A DNA stretch of 35,429 nucleotides from Actinomycetes bacterium (lineage in GTDB: Bacteria > Actinomycetota > Actinomycetes > Mycobacteriales > Mycobacteriaceae), in the NCBI GenBank assembly GCA_022601275.1, contig JAHZIT010000105.1, forward strand, positions 1 through 35,429, in the 5' to 3' direction. Position 1 is the stretch's first letter; every line of letters starts with the position of its first letter. Under the pieces are notes generated by a model, which made no database searches, was not told where the DNA came from, and saw only the letters and a program-made list of their open reading frames with translations. This document shows positions 24,829-34,519 of this stretch, piece by piece. A program made the translations under genes and the position numbers.

Positions 24829-24984
24829 CTAGTCGTCACCGGTCCAGAAAAGGTCCAGAACCTGCGCCTCCAGAGCTTTCTTCTGGAGCATGGCCTCAAG
24901 TTTCGGCACGGGGCTGGCTGAAGCGTAATGACCTGGCATGTCCGATGACTCACGGTACGCCGCGGCTTGGGTCAGGTAGGCCAT
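24829..24984 (-). CDS. Possible small protein, 51 residues
   Basis: This ORF begins MAYLTQAAAYRESSD and ends LDLFWTGDD. GGAGA lies six bases before the ATG. A longer version from 25026 lacks a ribosome site. It is soluble and has a helical stretch, LEAMLQKKALEAQVLDLF. It is convergent with the SMP-30-like gene. Codon third positions are mostly G/C but less so than in neighbours. The family is not recognised. Confidence 0.4.
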   Translation of the reverse strand: MAYLTQAAAYRESSDMPGHYASASPVPKLEAMLQKKALEAQVLDLFWTGDD

Positions 24985-25134
24985 CTCAAGTCTCCAGTCT
25001 GCAGTCGACTTTCTCGGGTCGAGCACCTCAATCCTTCATCCGGCAGCTGATACGGACCTGAGATCGGGCTACGAAATGACAGTGAGGTGGCGGCACACTC
25101 CCTTACGGGACGGACCGGGTATTCACCGCCCCGA

Positions 25135-25191
25135 TCGATCACAGTGAGCCGGCTCGATCACAGTGCGCCGGCTCGATCACAGTGAGCCGAC
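25135..25191. repeat. Three tandem 19-bp repeats
   Basis: Units start at 25135, 25154 and 25173, with pattern tcgatcacagtgagccggc; unit 2 has one change and unit 3 one change at the end. They directly precede a strong hairpin. They may be iteron-like operators or a variable-number locus. Confidence 0.9.
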
Positions 25192-25195
25192 AAGC

Positions 25196-25233
25196 AGAAA
25201 AGGGCGCCCCCACCGCCGGGGTCGCCCTTTTCT
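25196..25233 (-). terminator. Strong hairpin, probable rho-independent terminator
   Basis: agaaaagggcg (25196-25206) pairs perfectly with cgcccttttct (25223-25233). After one mismatch, four more G-C pairs follow around a six-base loop. Both strands show TTTT at the stem base, so it could work in either direction. It lies 43 bp beyond the stop of the small minus-strand ORF at 25277-25456, the likeliest transcript it ends. Confidence 0.7.
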
Positions 25234-25276
25234 GGGACCTGTTCGGACCGTGGTCCATCGCGTCAAGCGATGGCCC

Positions 25277-25456
25277 CTAGCATGCGCCCAATCTGTGCAG
25301 GGCGTCGCCGTCGCCGGCGCCCGGTCCACTCCGAGATTGAAACGATGGATGCCTGCGCATCGCCTCGGAAAGTTCAAGGGAGCGCCGCTGAGCAGCGCGG
25401 AAGGCTGGGTGCGAGTCCATGTGCACAACGGTCGCACCTGCTGTATTGCTTCTCAT
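25277..25456 (-). CDS. Probable small protein, 59 residues
   Basis: This ORF begins MRSNTAGATVVHMDSHP and contains a basic-acidic helix FRAAQRRSLELSEAMRR. AGGAGG (25469-25464) lies seven bases before the ATG, an ideal Shine-Dalgarno, and a strong hairpin terminator lies downstream, so it has the layout of a one-gene transcript. No signal peptide or membrane span is present. The family is not recognised. G+C at third positions is moderate, so a chance ORF is still possible. Confidence 0.5.
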   Translation of the reverse strand: MRSNTAGATVVHMDSHPAFRAAQRRSLELSEAMRRHPSFQSRSGPGAGDGDALHRLGAC

Positions 25457-25728
25457 ATCCGCGCCTCCTGGTGGAAAACTTCAGGATTCTCCTCGTCCGA
25501 CGCTTGAAGCATGCGCGGCGTACCTGAGCGTTACCGTCAGGATTAGCCGTGAGCTTGATAAGAAACATCCGCCCCGACGCGGGCCTGGTACAGCCCCCGC
25601 CGCCAGGACCTGAAGCCTCACCGATCCGCCGGGGAAGGCGCGTCCGCCAGCGGCGAACCGAAGTCACATTTGAAACTCTGACCACACCAGTCACCGCGTG
25701 GCTCCTCGATATCACCCCACCGATCGCC

Positions 25729-25734
25729 TAACCT
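25729..25734 (+). promoter_or_regulatory. -10 element (TAACCT) upstream of dacB1
   Basis: This TANNNT hexamer ends nine bases before the dacB1 ATG, predicting a 5' leader of at most a few bases. There is no Shine-Dalgarno. Confidence 0.4.
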
Positions 25735-25743
25735 GCGCACACG

Positions 25744-26958
25744 ATGGCGATGCTAGGAAGAATCTCCACGCGCGCGTCGGCGCTGGTCACAGCATTGATG
25801 CTGGCCGCGGCCCCGCTCGCTGCCGCGGATCCGAACGCGACGCCGGACCCATGCCCCTACCGGGTGACGACACCTCCAGCGGTCGACTCCTCTGAGATCC
25901 CCAAGGTCGGCGATCCCCCGGCACCGTTGCCCGTGCCCGCCAAACCCTTGGGCGGGGATGCGCTCCGGGGCTGCGGAATCATCACGGCGCGCGGCACGCC
26001 GCCGGTACCCGAAGATGTCTCCGCGGAGGCATGGCTGGTCGCCGACCTCGACAGCGGTGACGTGATCGCCGCGCGAGACCCGCACGGCAGACATCGCCCG
26101 GCCAGCGTTATCAAGGTGCTCACCGCGATGCAGGCGATCCGGGAACTACCGCTACACAAGGTGGTTCCCGGCACCGCAGAGGACGCTGCACAGGAGGGCA
26201 CCAAGGTCGGCATCGGAGAGGGCGGCTTCTACTCGATCAACGACCTGCTACACGGCCTGCTGATGTACTCCGGCAACGACATCGCATACGCACTGGCCAT
26301 GCAGATGGGTGGGATGGAAACCGCACTGAACAAGCTGAATGTCCTGGCCAGCAAGCTGGGGGCGCGAGACACCCGGGTGGCCACCCCGTCAGGACTCGAC
26401 GGCCCCGGCATGAGCACCTCGGCCTACGATATCGGCCTGTTCTACCGATATGCCTGGCAGAACCCAATATTCACCAAAATCGTTGCCACCCAGTCATTCC
26501 CATTCCCAGGACGTGGCGGCGGCGGCGGCTACCCGGTGGAGAACGACAACAAACTTCTCGACAACTACCCGGGCGCGATCGGCGGTAAGACCGGGTACAC
26601 CGACGACGCCAGGCAGACTTTCGTCGGCGCCGCCAACCGCGATGGTCGGCGCTTGGTCGCCGTCCTGCTGCGTGGCACCAGGCAGCCGATCGCCCCCTGG
26701 GAACAGGCCGCCCGACTCTTGGACTACGGATACGCCACCGCACCGGGCACCAAGGTCGGCACACTGATTGAGCCGGACCCTTCCCTCGTCGCGAACAGGG
26801 CGGACCCGGCCGCCGCGGTCACGAAAACCAATGCCAACGCCGTCCTACCTGACGTCAACGCACTACCTGTCCGTGTGGGAGTGGGCGTGGTCGGGACCAT
26901 CATCGTCTTTACCCTGATCATGGGCGCGCGAGCGATGAATCGCCGGCCCGGGTATTGA
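25744..26958 (+). CDS. dacB1: D-alanyl-D-alanine carboxypeptidase DacB1
   Basis: This 404-residue low-molecular-weight penicillin-binding protein (S11 family) trims the terminal D-Ala of peptidoglycan stem peptides. It has an N-terminal signal peptide (about 1-28, cleavage near AAA-DP), a Pro-rich spacer, then the three catalytic motifs: SVIK (Ser121, Lys124), SGN (176-178) and KTG (282-284). A C-terminal membrane helix (about 376-396) ending in RAMNRRPGY anchors it to the outer face of the membrane. It matches M. tuberculosis Rv3330. It is convergent with yihY, with 30 bp between stops. Confidence 0.93.
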   Translation: MAMLGRISTRASALVTALMLAAAPLAAADPNATPDPCPYRVTTPPAVDSSEIPKVGDPPAPLPVPAKPLGGDALRGCGIITARGTPPVPEDVSAEAWLVADLDSGDVIAARDPHGRHRPASVIKVLTAMQAIRELPLHKVVPGTAEDAAQEGTKVGIGEGGFYSINDLLHGLLMYSGNDIAYALAMQMGGMETALNKLNVLASKLGARDTRVATPSGLDGPGMSTSAYDIGLFYRYAWQNPIFTKIVATQSFPFPGRGGGGGYPVENDNKLLDNYPGAIGGKTGYTDDARQTFVGAANRDGRRLVAVLLRGTRQPIAPWEQAARLLDYGYATAPGTKVGTLIEPDPSLVANRADPAAAVTKTNANAVLPDVNALPVRVGVGVVGTIIVFTLIMGARAMNRRPGY

Positions 26959-26988
26959 TTGCCTCGCTATCGGTAAACGCCGAATCGC

Positions 26989-28032
26989 TTAACGCCTGCG
27001 CCACCGCGAAATACTCAGCGCGCCGAGCGCCCCCACCCCGGCGGCGACCGCCGCCTGCCACGGCCCCAGCCCGGGCCGGGTGATGATCCGGTTCCTGATT
27101 ACAGCCGGACCCGGCGCGGGAACGAGGTCTTCGCCCATATTCTCCGGTGTCGTCGCCGCCCAGGCGGTGGCAAACAGCACCAGCCTTGCCGTGATGTAGG
27201 CGAACACCATCAGCCCCAACACCGGACCGAACGTCGCACCCGCCGGACCGGTGAGCACCGAACGCAGGTAGATCGCCGCGACCACCTTGAAGATTTCGAA
27301 TCCGACCGCGGCGATGAGTCCGGCCCGCACGCTGCTTTGGAAGCTGACCGACTCCCGGGGCAAACGCGCGATCACCCAGGTGAACAACAGCCATGACACC
27401 AGTATCGACAGCGCGATCGAGGCCCAGTACAAGAACAGGCTCAAGGCTCTGGTGTCGCCGATGCCGAACCAGTGCAGGATGTTCTCCATCAGCGAGCTGT
27501 TGCTCAGCGCCGTCAGCGCAACGGTGACGACGATGGCGACGAACACCGAGAGCAGCGCCCCCAGATCCGAGAGCTTGGTGCGGACGAATCCCTCGCGCTC
27601 GTCGCGGAAGCGGCCCCACATCTGACTCAGTGCCTCGCGTAGGTTGTTCATCCAGCCCAGCCCCACCCAGGTAGCGGTGGCCAGGCCGATAATTCCCACC
27701 GACGCCCGTGACTGGATTGCCGAATCCATCAGCTCAACGACCTGCTGACCGAGGTCACCGCTGATGGTGGCCCTGATGCGGGTTCCGATCTCGGCGAGCA
27801 GTTCGGGCCGGCTGGCCAGTACGAAGCCGCCGACGGCGAACCCGACCATCAACAACGGAAACAACGCGAAAATGGTGAAGTAGGTGATCCCGGCGGCGTA
27901 AAAGTCGCCTTTGCAGTCGTTGTATCGCTTCTGGGCGCGCATTACGTGGTCGAACCACGGCATCCGCGCGCGCAACCGGTCCAGCAAGCCGGGCTTGTCG
28001 TCGGATTCGGTCGAGGCGTCCGGCGCGGTCAT
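26989..28032 (-). CDS. YihY/BrkB family inner membrane protein (Rv3335c-like)
   Basis: This 347-residue protein has about six membrane segments within residues 45-295. The family marks are DFYAAGITYFTIFALFPLL near the first span, GLGWMNNLREALSQMWG and the GAxFGPVLGLMVFAYITARLVLFATA stretch near the last. Members were once called ribonuclease BN in error; their real function is unclear, and transport or envelope roles are suggested. A helix near the C-terminus (GPWQAAVAAGVGALGAL) precedes a basic tail. It lies 14 bp after trpS on the same strand, so the two form an operon. Confidence 0.85.
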   Translation of the reverse strand: MTAPDASTESDDKPGLLDRLRARMPWFDHVMRAQKRYNDCKGDFYAAGITYFTIFALFPLLMVGFAVGGFVLASRPELLAEIGTRIRATISGDLGQQVVELMDSAIQSRASVGIIGLATATWVGLGWMNNLREALSQMWGRFRDEREGFVRTKLSDLGALLSVFVAIVVTVALTALSNSSLMENILHWFGIGDTRALSLFLYWASIALSILVSWLLFTWVIARLPRESVSFQSSVRAGLIAAVGFEIFKVVAAIYLRSVLTGPAGATFGPVLGLMVFAYITARLVLFATAWAATTPENMGEDLVPAPGPAVIRNRIITRPGLGPWQAAVAAGVGALGALSISRWRRR

Positions 28033-28046
28033 CCGACCCCCTGTAG

Positions 28047-29111
<1,065 letters not shown>

Positions 29112-29145
29112 TTATCACCGCTCAGCGACCACAACCACGCCGAAA

Positions 29146-29958
29146 TCACCGGTGGTCGCGCGAGTAGTCGACTGTTACCGGAGCGTGGTCGGACCACCGC
29201 AGCGCATAGGCGGCCGGTCGCTCGGTGCGTGCGGACGCCACCCGCGCTGCCAGACCAGGCGTAGCCAACTGGTAGTCGATGCGCCAGCCGGCGTCGTTGT
29301 CGAATGCCTTGCCCCGCCACGACCACCAGGCGTAGGGGCCTGCCGCCCCGGGATGCGCCTGGCGCACCACATCGACCCAGCCGGCAGCCAGCAGATCGGT
29401 GAGCCACTGACGTTCCTGCGGGAGGAACCCCGCCTTCTTGATATTGCCGCGCCAATTCTTGATGTCGTTCTCGGTGTGGGCGATGTTCCAGTCGCCGCAC
29501 AGCACGGCCTCGCGCGCCTGCGCGCCAAGGGTCGTCATCCGAGCGGCGACAGCGGCCATGAACCGTTCCTTCTCCGATTGCCGAGCGGTTTCGGCCTCGC
29601 CGGTGGGGACGTAGACGCTGCCGACCGTCAGATCGGCGGTGTCCACCTCGAGGTAGCGGCCATGGAGTGCGAATTCCTGAGCCCCGCAACCGATCCTGAT
29701 GTCGTCAAAGGGCGTGCGGGACAACACCGCGACCCCGTTGCGGCCCTTGATGTGGGGCGCTGCCGATGCCAGATGCCAGCCATCCGCCAGTACCGGCGAC
29801 AGCGCTTCGGCCAACTGCTCGTCGTCGGCGCGGGTCTCTTGCAGGCACACCACATCGGCGGCGGTTTCCTTGAACCACGGCAGCAGGCCGAGGTTCTGCA
29901 CAGAGCGCTGCTTGACCGCCGCACGGATTCCGTTGACGTTGATCGTGCTGACGATCAC
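29146..29958 (-). CDS. xthA: Exodeoxyribonuclease III / AP endonuclease
   Basis: This 270-residue DNase I-fold enzyme has 3'-5' exonuclease and abasic-site endonuclease activity in base excision repair. Motifs are INVNGIRA, CLQETRADD (metal-binding glutamate), GRYLEVD, GDWNIAHTENDIKN (catalytic Asp-Asn), WRIDYQLATP and WSDHAPVTVDY (catalytic His). GTG 29958 is selected because GGGAG lies seven bases upstream and homology starts there. It is first in xthA-trpS-yihY and divergent from the hydrolase gene. Confidence 0.92.
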   Translation of the reverse strand: MIVSTINVNGIRAAVKQRSVQNLGLLPWFKETAADVVCLQETRADDEQLAEALSPVLADGWHLASAAPHIKGRNGVAVLSRTPFDDIRIGCGAQEFALHGRYLEVDTADLTVGSVYVPTGEAETARQSEKERFMAAVAARMTTLGAQAREAVLCGDWNIAHTENDIKNWRGNIKKAGFLPQERQWLTDLLAAGWVDVVRQAHPGAAGPYAWWSWRGKAFDNDAGWRIDYQLATPGLAARVASARTERPAAYALRWSDHAPVTVDYSRDHR

Positions 29959-30020
29959 TGAGCTGCTCCCCGCGTGCGCGTCACGACCGCAGACTCTAAC
30001 CGGAACAGACCGCATCGTTC

Positions 30021-30049
30021 TTGCGGTACCAGCGGTATCGACTTAGTGT
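30021..30049 (+). promoter_or_regulatory. Promoter of the alpha/beta hydrolase gene
   Basis: TTGCGG (30021-30026), 17 bases, then TAGTGT (30044-30049) gives a good sigma-A-type pair. Seven bases remain to the ATG at 30057, so the transcript is predicted to be leaderless. Confidence 0.6.
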
Positions 30050-30056
30050 CGGGCTC

Positions 30057-30890
30057 ATGAGCCAACGCGGGCCCATCCACCTCGGCTCCGGGGAGCCGGT
30101 GCTGCTGCTGCACCCGTTCATGATGTCGCAGAACGTATGGCGCGATGTCGCGCCGCGGCTGGCCGACACCGGCCGTTACGAGGTATTCGCCCCGACCATG
30201 GCCGGCCACAACGGTGGCCGCAAGAACACGTCCTGGTTGCTGGACAGCAACACCCTCGCCGACGACGTCGAACGGTACCTCGACGAACTCGGCTGGGACA
30301 GCGCCCACATCGTCGGCAATTCGCTCGGCGGTTGGGTGGCCTTCCAGCTGGAGCGGCGCGGCCGAGCCCGCTCGCTCACCGCGATCGCACCGGCCGGCGG
30401 GTGGCACCGGTGGTCGCCGGCCAAGTACGAGATCGTGTTCAAGTTCGTTGCGGGTTTACCGGTGTGGCTGACCGCCAAGGTGCTCGGGGCGCGGGCGGCC
30501 CGGCTGCCACTGGCCCGGGCGGCGGCGAGTGTGCCGGTCAGCGCCACCCGGGAGGGCATCAGCGACGCCGACCTGCTCGACATCATCGACGACGTCACCC
30601 ACTGCCCGGCCTACTACCAGCTGCTGCTGAAGGCACTGCTGCTGCCCGGGCTGATGGAACTCGCCGACAACACCATCCCCACCCACATGGTGATCTGCCA
30701 GAAGGACCGGGTGCTCCCGCATCCGCGGTACACCCGGCACTTCCGCAAGCACCTGCCCAAGAGCACCCGGTACACCGAACTCGACGGCGTGGGGCACATC
30801 CCGATGTTCGAGGCGCCGGAGCGGATCGCCGACCTGATCCGCGACTTCCTCGACGATCAGCTCGACGGGCCGGAGCAGGCGATCGGCTGA
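30057..30890 (+). CDS. Alpha/beta hydrolase
   Basis: This 277-residue alpha/beta-hydrolase-fold protein has its oxyanion-side LLLHPFM segment near residue 20, the nucleophile elbow GNSLGGW (Ser89), the acid in QKDRVLP (Asp217) and the histidine in GVGHIPMFE (His247), so the catalytic triad is complete. A helical cap (about 120-195) covers the active site. There is no signal peptide. The substrate is unknown; esterases, epoxide hydrolases and C-C hydrolases share this layout. In M. tuberculosis this place is, as I recall, occupied by two short adjacent ORFs (Rv3337/Rv3338), so the gene here looks intact where that one may be split. Confidence 0.85.
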   Translation: MSQRGPIHLGSGEPVLLLHPFMMSQNVWRDVAPRLADTGRYEVFAPTMAGHNGGRKNTSWLLDSNTLADDVERYLDELGWDSAHIVGNSLGGWVAFQLERRGRARSLTAIAPAGGWHRWSPAKYEIVFKFVAGLPVWLTAKVLGARAARLPLARAAASVPVSATREGISDADLLDIIDDVTHCPAYYQLLLKALLLPGLMELADNTIPTHMVICQKDRVLPHPRYTRHFRKHLPKSTRYTELDGVGHIPMFEAPERIADLIRDFLDDQLDGPEQAIG

Positions 30891-30964
30891 ACAAGTCGCG
30901 GGTCTCCGCCGTCCACGGGAGCCCTGTTATCGCCACCGACTAGCACGGGCTAACCACCTTGCGA

Positions 30965-30970
30965 TATTCT
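30965..30970 (+). promoter_or_regulatory. -10 element (TATTCT) for the riboswitch-metC transcript
   Basis: This TANNNT hexamer sits seven bases before position 30978, the 5' end of the SAM-IV aptamer, so the riboswitch would begin at +1. No clear -35 was seen. Confidence 0.55.
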
Positions 30971-30977
30971 TCCTTTC

Positions 30978-31097
30978 GGTCATGAGCGCCAGCGTCAAGC
31001 CCCGGCTCGCTGGCCGGCAACCCTCCAACCGCGGTGGGGTGCCCCGGGTGATGACCAGGTTGAGTAGCCACTCGCGGCTGCAAGGCAAGCGCGGGTC
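30978..31097 (+). promoter_or_regulatory. SAM-IV riboswitch aptamer
   Basis: The sequence closely follows the mycobacterial SAM-IV aptamer as I remember it. It begins ggtcatgagcgccagcgtca, contains ccggcaaccctccaaccgcg and gatgaccaggttgagtagcc, and ends gcaagcgcgggtc. The gatgacc strand pairs with the 5' ggtcat to close the core helix. SAM-IV is mainly actinobacterial, binds S-adenosylmethionine and is found before methionine genes, as here before metC-metX. It should lower expression when SAM is plentiful. Confidence 0.92.
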
Positions 31098-31221
31098 CGC
31101 TGTATGACGGGCCCCCTGAGTAGACGGGGAAACCGGTTGGCGAGGTCAGGAGTGCGCTGTTGTCGATGACTGCTGCGCATTCCTAATCCATCACCAGGCG
31201 CCCTGCGGTAGGAGGACATCT
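31098..31221 (+). promoter_or_regulatory. Riboswitch expression platform and metC ribosome site
   Basis: Between the aptamer and metC lie 124 bases. A 10-bp hairpin pairs aggagtgcgc (31148-31157) with gcgcattcct (31175-31184), including one G-U. It is not followed by a U-run, so it is not a typical terminator. AGGAGG (31210-31215) is the strong metC Shine-Dalgarno. The hairpin's left arm also contains an aggag motif. Control of translation start is more likely than termination. Confidence 0.5.
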
Positions 31222-32571
31222 ATGAGCACCAACAGCGAGACCGACGCCACCACCTGGGCGTTCGAGACCAAGCAGGTACACGCCGGGCAGGCACCCGACG
31301 TCGCCACCAACGCGCGCGCCCTGCCGATCTACCAGACCACCAGCTACACCTTCGACAGCACCGACCATGCGGCGGCGCTGTTCGGCCTGGCTGAGCCCGG
31401 CAACATCTACACCCGCATCATGAATCCCACCCAGGACGTCGTCGAGCAGCGCATCGCCGCCCTGGAGGGCGGCGTCGCGGCGCTGTTCCTGTCCTCCGGG
31501 CAGGCTGCGGAGACCTTCGCGATCCTCAACCTCGCCGGTGTCGGCGACCACATCGTGTCCAGCCCGCGACTGTATGGCGGCACCTACAACCTGTTCCACT
31601 ACTCGCTGCCCAAGCTGGGCATCGAGGTGAGCTTCGTCGATGACCCCGACGATCTGGAGTCCTGGCGGGCCGCCACCCAACCCAACACCAAGGCATTCTT
31701 CGCCGAGACCATCTCCAACCCGCAGATCGACATTCTCGACATCCCCGGAGTCTCGGCCGTGGCGCACGAGGCCGGCGTCCCGCTGATCGTCGACAACACC
31801 ATCGCAACGCCGTACCTGATCCAGCCGATAGCGCACGGCGCCGACATAGTGGTGCACTCGGCCACCAAGTACCTCGGCGGGCACGGAACCGCGATCGCGG
31901 GCGTCATCGTCGACAGCGGCAACTTCGACTGGACCAACGGGCGGTTCCCCGGCTTCACCACCCCCGACCCGAGCTACCACGGCGTGGTGTTCGCCGAACT
32001 GGGCCCGCCCGCCTACGCACTCAAGGCGCGCGTTCAGCTGCTTCGAGACCTCGGCTCGGCTGCCGCCCCGTTCAATGCGTTCCTCATCGCCCAGGGACTG
32101 GAAACGCTGAGCCTGCGCGTCGAGCGCCACGTGTCCAATGCACAGAAGGTCGCCGAGTACCTCAGCGGACACGCCGACGTCATCTCGGTGAACTACGCGG
32201 GCCTGCCCACCTCACCGTGGTACGAGCTGGGAAAGAAGCTGGCGCCTAAAGGAACCGGCGCGGTGCTGGCGTTCGAGCTGGCCGGCGGCATCGAAGCGGG
32301 AAAGGCCTTCGTGAATGCGCTGACACTGCACAGTCACGTAGCCAATATCGGCGACGTCCGATCTCTGGTGATCCACCCGGCATCGACGACCCACGCACAG
32401 CTCTCCCCCGAGGAACAGCTCGCGACCGGCGTGACACCGGGCCTGGTTCGGCTCGCCGTCGGCATCGAGGGCATCGACGATCTCCTCGCCGATCTCAAGC
32501 GGGGCTTTGCCGCGGCCGGAGCTCTTCCTCGACTGTCGGGTACCGATTCGCGCACACTGGCATCGTCCTGA
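31222..32571 (+). CDS. metC: O-acetylhomoserine sulfhydrylase
   Basis: This 449-residue PLP enzyme of the Cys/Met metabolism family joins O-acetylhomoserine and sulfide to form homocysteine. The cofactor lysine is Lys216 in [11 protein letters not shown]. Other marks are the N-terminal [44 protein letters not shown], the PLP-contacting [12 protein letters not shown] and [14 protein letters not shown] near the end. Its length (about 450) fits O-acetylhomoserine sulfhydrylases (MetY) better than cystathionine beta-lyases, although mycobacterial annotation uses metC. It is preceded by a SAM-IV riboswitch and a strong AGGAGG. metX follows after 10 bp. Confidence 0.93.
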   Translation: MSTNSETDATTWAFETKQVHAGQAPDVATNARALPIYQTTSYTFDSTDHAAALFGLAEPGNIYTRIMNPTQDVVEQRIAALEGGVAALFLSSGQAAETFAILNLAGVGDHIVSSPRLYGGTYNLFHYSLPKLGIEVSFVDDPDDLESWRAATQPNTKAFFAETISNPQIDILDIPGVSAVAHEAGVPLIVDNTIATPYLIQPIAHGADIVVHSATKYLGGHGTAIAGVIVDSGNFDWTNGRFPGFTTPDPSYHGVVFAELGPPAYALKARVQLLRDLGSAAAPFNAFLIAQGLETLSLRVERHVSNAQKVAEYLSGHADVISVNYAGLPTSPWYELGKKLAPKGTGAVLAFELAGGIEAGKAFVNALTLHSHVANIGDVRSLVIHPASTTHAQLSPEEQLATGVTPGLVRLAVGIEGIDDLLADLKRGFAAAGALPRLSGTDSRTLASS

Positions 32572-32581
32572 GGGCAGTGAC

Positions 32582-33715
32582 GTGACAATCATGGATGTGA
32601 GAGCCAGCGACGAGCGCGCGACGCTTCCCCGCGAGGGTGAGGTCGCCGTCGTCGACATCGGCGCGCTGAAGCTGGAGAACGGCGCGGTCATCGACGATGT
32701 GTCGATCGCGGTGCAGCGGTGGGGGGAACTCTCACCCCAGCGCGACAACGTCGTGGTGGTGCTCCACGCGCTGACCGGTGACTCCCACATCACCGGGCCG
32801 GCCGGACCTGCGCACCCGACGCCCGGCTGGTGGGACGGGGTCGCCGGTCCCGGCGCGCCGATCGACACAGACCGCTGGTGCGCGATCTCGACCAACGTCC
32901 TGGGCGGATGCCGGGGCTCGACCGGACCAAGCTCGCCGGCCCCCGATGGAAAGCCTTGGGGGTCAAGGTTTCCCGCGATATCAATACGCGACCAGGTGGC
33001 TGCAGACGTAGCTGCGCTGGCCAAACTGGGTATCACCGAGGTCGCCGCGGTGATCGGCGGTTCGATGGGCGGAGCGCGAGCCCTGGAATGGATTGTCACC
33101 CACCCCGACAGCGTGCGCGCGGGACTCGTGCTCGCGGTCGGAGCGCGTGCCACTGCCGACCAGATCGGAACGCAGAGCACCCAGGTCGCCGCGATCACCT
33201 CCGATCCGAACTGGTGCGGGGGCGACTACCACGGCACGCGACGCTTCCCCGACGTCGGCGTGCAGATCGCTCGACGCTTCGCGCACCTGACCTATCGGGG
33301 CGAGACGGAGTTGGACGACCGGTTCGGCAATGACCCGCAGGCCGAGGAGGACCCGGCCGCCGGCGGTCGATACTCCGTGCAGAGCTATCTCGAACATCAG
33401 GGCCAAAAGCTGCTCGCGCGCTTCGATGCAGGTACGTACGTGGCGCTCACCGACGCATTGTCCAGCCACGACGTCGGACGCGACCGGGGCGGAGTAGAGG
33501 CTGCGCTGCGCGGCTGTCCGGTACCGACGGTGGTGGGCGGCATCACCTCCGACCGGCTGTACCCGCTGCGCTTGCAGGAGCAGCTGGCCGAACTGCTGCC
33601 CGGCTGTCAGGGTCTCGATGTCCTCGAATCGGTGTACGGTCACGACGGGTTCCTCCTGGAGACCGATGCGGTCGGTAAGTTGATCCGCCGGACGCTGGAG
33701 ATGGCGTCTCCGTGA
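32582..33715 (+). CDS. metA: Homoserine O-acetyltransferase
   Basis: This 377-residue alpha/beta-hydrolase-fold enzyme (MetX type, called metA in M. tuberculosis) acetylates homoserine with acetyl-CoA, giving the substrate of the preceding gene product. Visible are the HALTGDSH segment, CRGSTGPSS, the nucleophile elbow [12 protein letters not shown] (Ser161), the acid GITSDRLYP and the C-terminal YGHDGFLLE histidine. The GTG at 32582 matches the family N-terminus (V/M-T-I) and is preceded by GAGGG. It is co-transcribed with metC and overlaps the methyltransferase by GTGA. Confidence 0.93.
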   Translation: MTIMDVRASDERATLPREGEVAVVDIGALKLENGAVIDDVSIAVQRWGELSPQRDNVVVVLHALTGDSHITGPAGPAHPTPGWWDGVAGPGAPIDTDRWCAISTNVLGGCRGSTGPSSPAPDGKPWGSRFPAISIRDQVAADVAALAKLGITEVAAVIGGSMGGARALEWIVTHPDSVRAGLVLAVGARATADQIGTQSTQVAAITSDPNWCGGDYHGTRRFPDVGVQIARRFAHLTYRGETELDDRFGNDPQAEEDPAAGGRYSVQSYLEHQGQKLLARFDAGTYVALTDALSSHDVGRDRGGVEAALRGCPVPTVVGGITSDRLYPLRLQEQLAELLPGCQGLDVLESVYGHDGFLLETDAVGKLIRRTLEMASP

Positions 33716-34443
33716 CGGGTTCCCCCGAGCAGCGGTCACTGTCGTTCGGTGCAGAAGCTGCGGCCTACGAGCGGGGGCGGCCGTCCTATCCACCTGAAGC
33801 GATCAACTGGCTGCTTCCCGCTGACGCCCGCGATGTCCTCGATCTGGGCGCCGGCACCGGCAAGCTCACCACCCGGCTGGTGGAACGCGGCCTCGACGTC
33901 ATCGCTGTCGACCCGATCCCCGAGATGCTCGACCTGCTGAGCAGCGCGCTGCCCGACACGCCGGCGCTGCTGGGTACCGCCGAAGAGATCCCGCTGCCCG
34001 ACGACAGCATCGACGCCGTGTTGGTTGCCCAGGCATGGCACTGGTTCGACCCGGAGCGCGCGATCAAGGAGGTGGCCCGCGTGCTGCGCCCGGGCGGTCG
34101 GCTCGGTCTGGTGTGGAACAATCGCGACGAGCGCCTGGGTTGGGTCAAGGACCTGGGCCACGTCATCGGCCATGAAGCCGACCCGTTCAGCCAGTCGGCG
34201 GCGCTGCCCGCCCCGTTCACCGACATAGAGCGCGAACAGATCGATTGGACCAGCTATCTGACGCCGCAGGCGCTGATCGACCTGGTGGCCTCGCGTAGCT
34301 ACTGCATCACCTCCCCGGAGCGGGTGCGGGCCCGCACGCTGGATCGCGTACGCGAGTTGCTGGCCACCCACCCTGCCCTGGCCAACGTCAGCGGACTGGC
34401 CTTGCCCTACATCACGGTGTGCATCCGGGCCACGCTCGCGTGA
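33712..34443 (+). CDS. Class I SAM-dependent methyltransferase (Rv3342-like)
   Basis: This 243-residue Rossmann-fold methyltransferase carries motif [13 protein letters not shown] (about 41-52), [11 protein letters not shown] (acidic end of strand 2), the [14 protein letters not shown] segment and [12 protein letters not shown], typical of the Methyltransf_11 group. The substrate is unknown. The GTG at 33712 overlaps the metX stop as GTGA, so it belongs to the SAM-regulated metC-metX transcript. That placement suggests a link to SAM use, but this is only contextual. Confidence 0.87.
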   Translation: MTGSPEQRSLSFGAEAAAYERGRPSYPPEAINWLLPADARDVLDLGAGTGKLTTRLVERGLDVIAVDPIPEMLDLLSSALPDTPALLGTAEEIPLPDDSIDAVLVAQAWHWFDPERAIKEVARVLRPGGRLGLVWNNRDERLGWVKDLGHVIGHEADPFSQSAALPAPFTDIEREQIDWTSYLTPQALIDLVASRSYCITSPERVRARTLDRVRELLATHPALANVSGLALPYITVCIRATLA

Positions 34444-34519
34444 GGCACCTGATCCCCCGCGACCGGCACACGCCGGAGACGTCGCTGGTTCGGCACGCCC
34501 GCACGCAAAGCACGTGGGG

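Larger units (their letters stand above)
24791..25743. other. Gene-poor region between the SMP-30-like gene and dacB1
   Basis: This 953-bp stretch has no large convincing gene. It holds two possible small minus-strand genes (24829-24984 and 25277-25456), three tandem 19-bp repeats (25135-25191) and a strong hairpin (25196-25233). The 287 bp between 25456 and dacB1 contain the -10 for dacB1 and nothing else I can name. Lower coding bias suggests a decayed or inserted region. Confidence 0.5.

Noticed and set aside
25330..25345. A gattgaaac sequence like the end of a CRISPR repeat
   Set aside because: It occurs once, with no second repeat or spacer-sized interval.
25408..25425. ctgggtgcgagtcc resembling a tRNA T-arm
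   Set aside because: No acceptor, D or anticodon arm can be folded around it, and it lies within the small minus-strand ORF.
25163..25507. A 114-codon plus-strand frame in the gene-poor gap
   Set aside because: It runs through the terminator hairpin and has no ribosome site; the opposite-strand 59-codon ORF has better signals.
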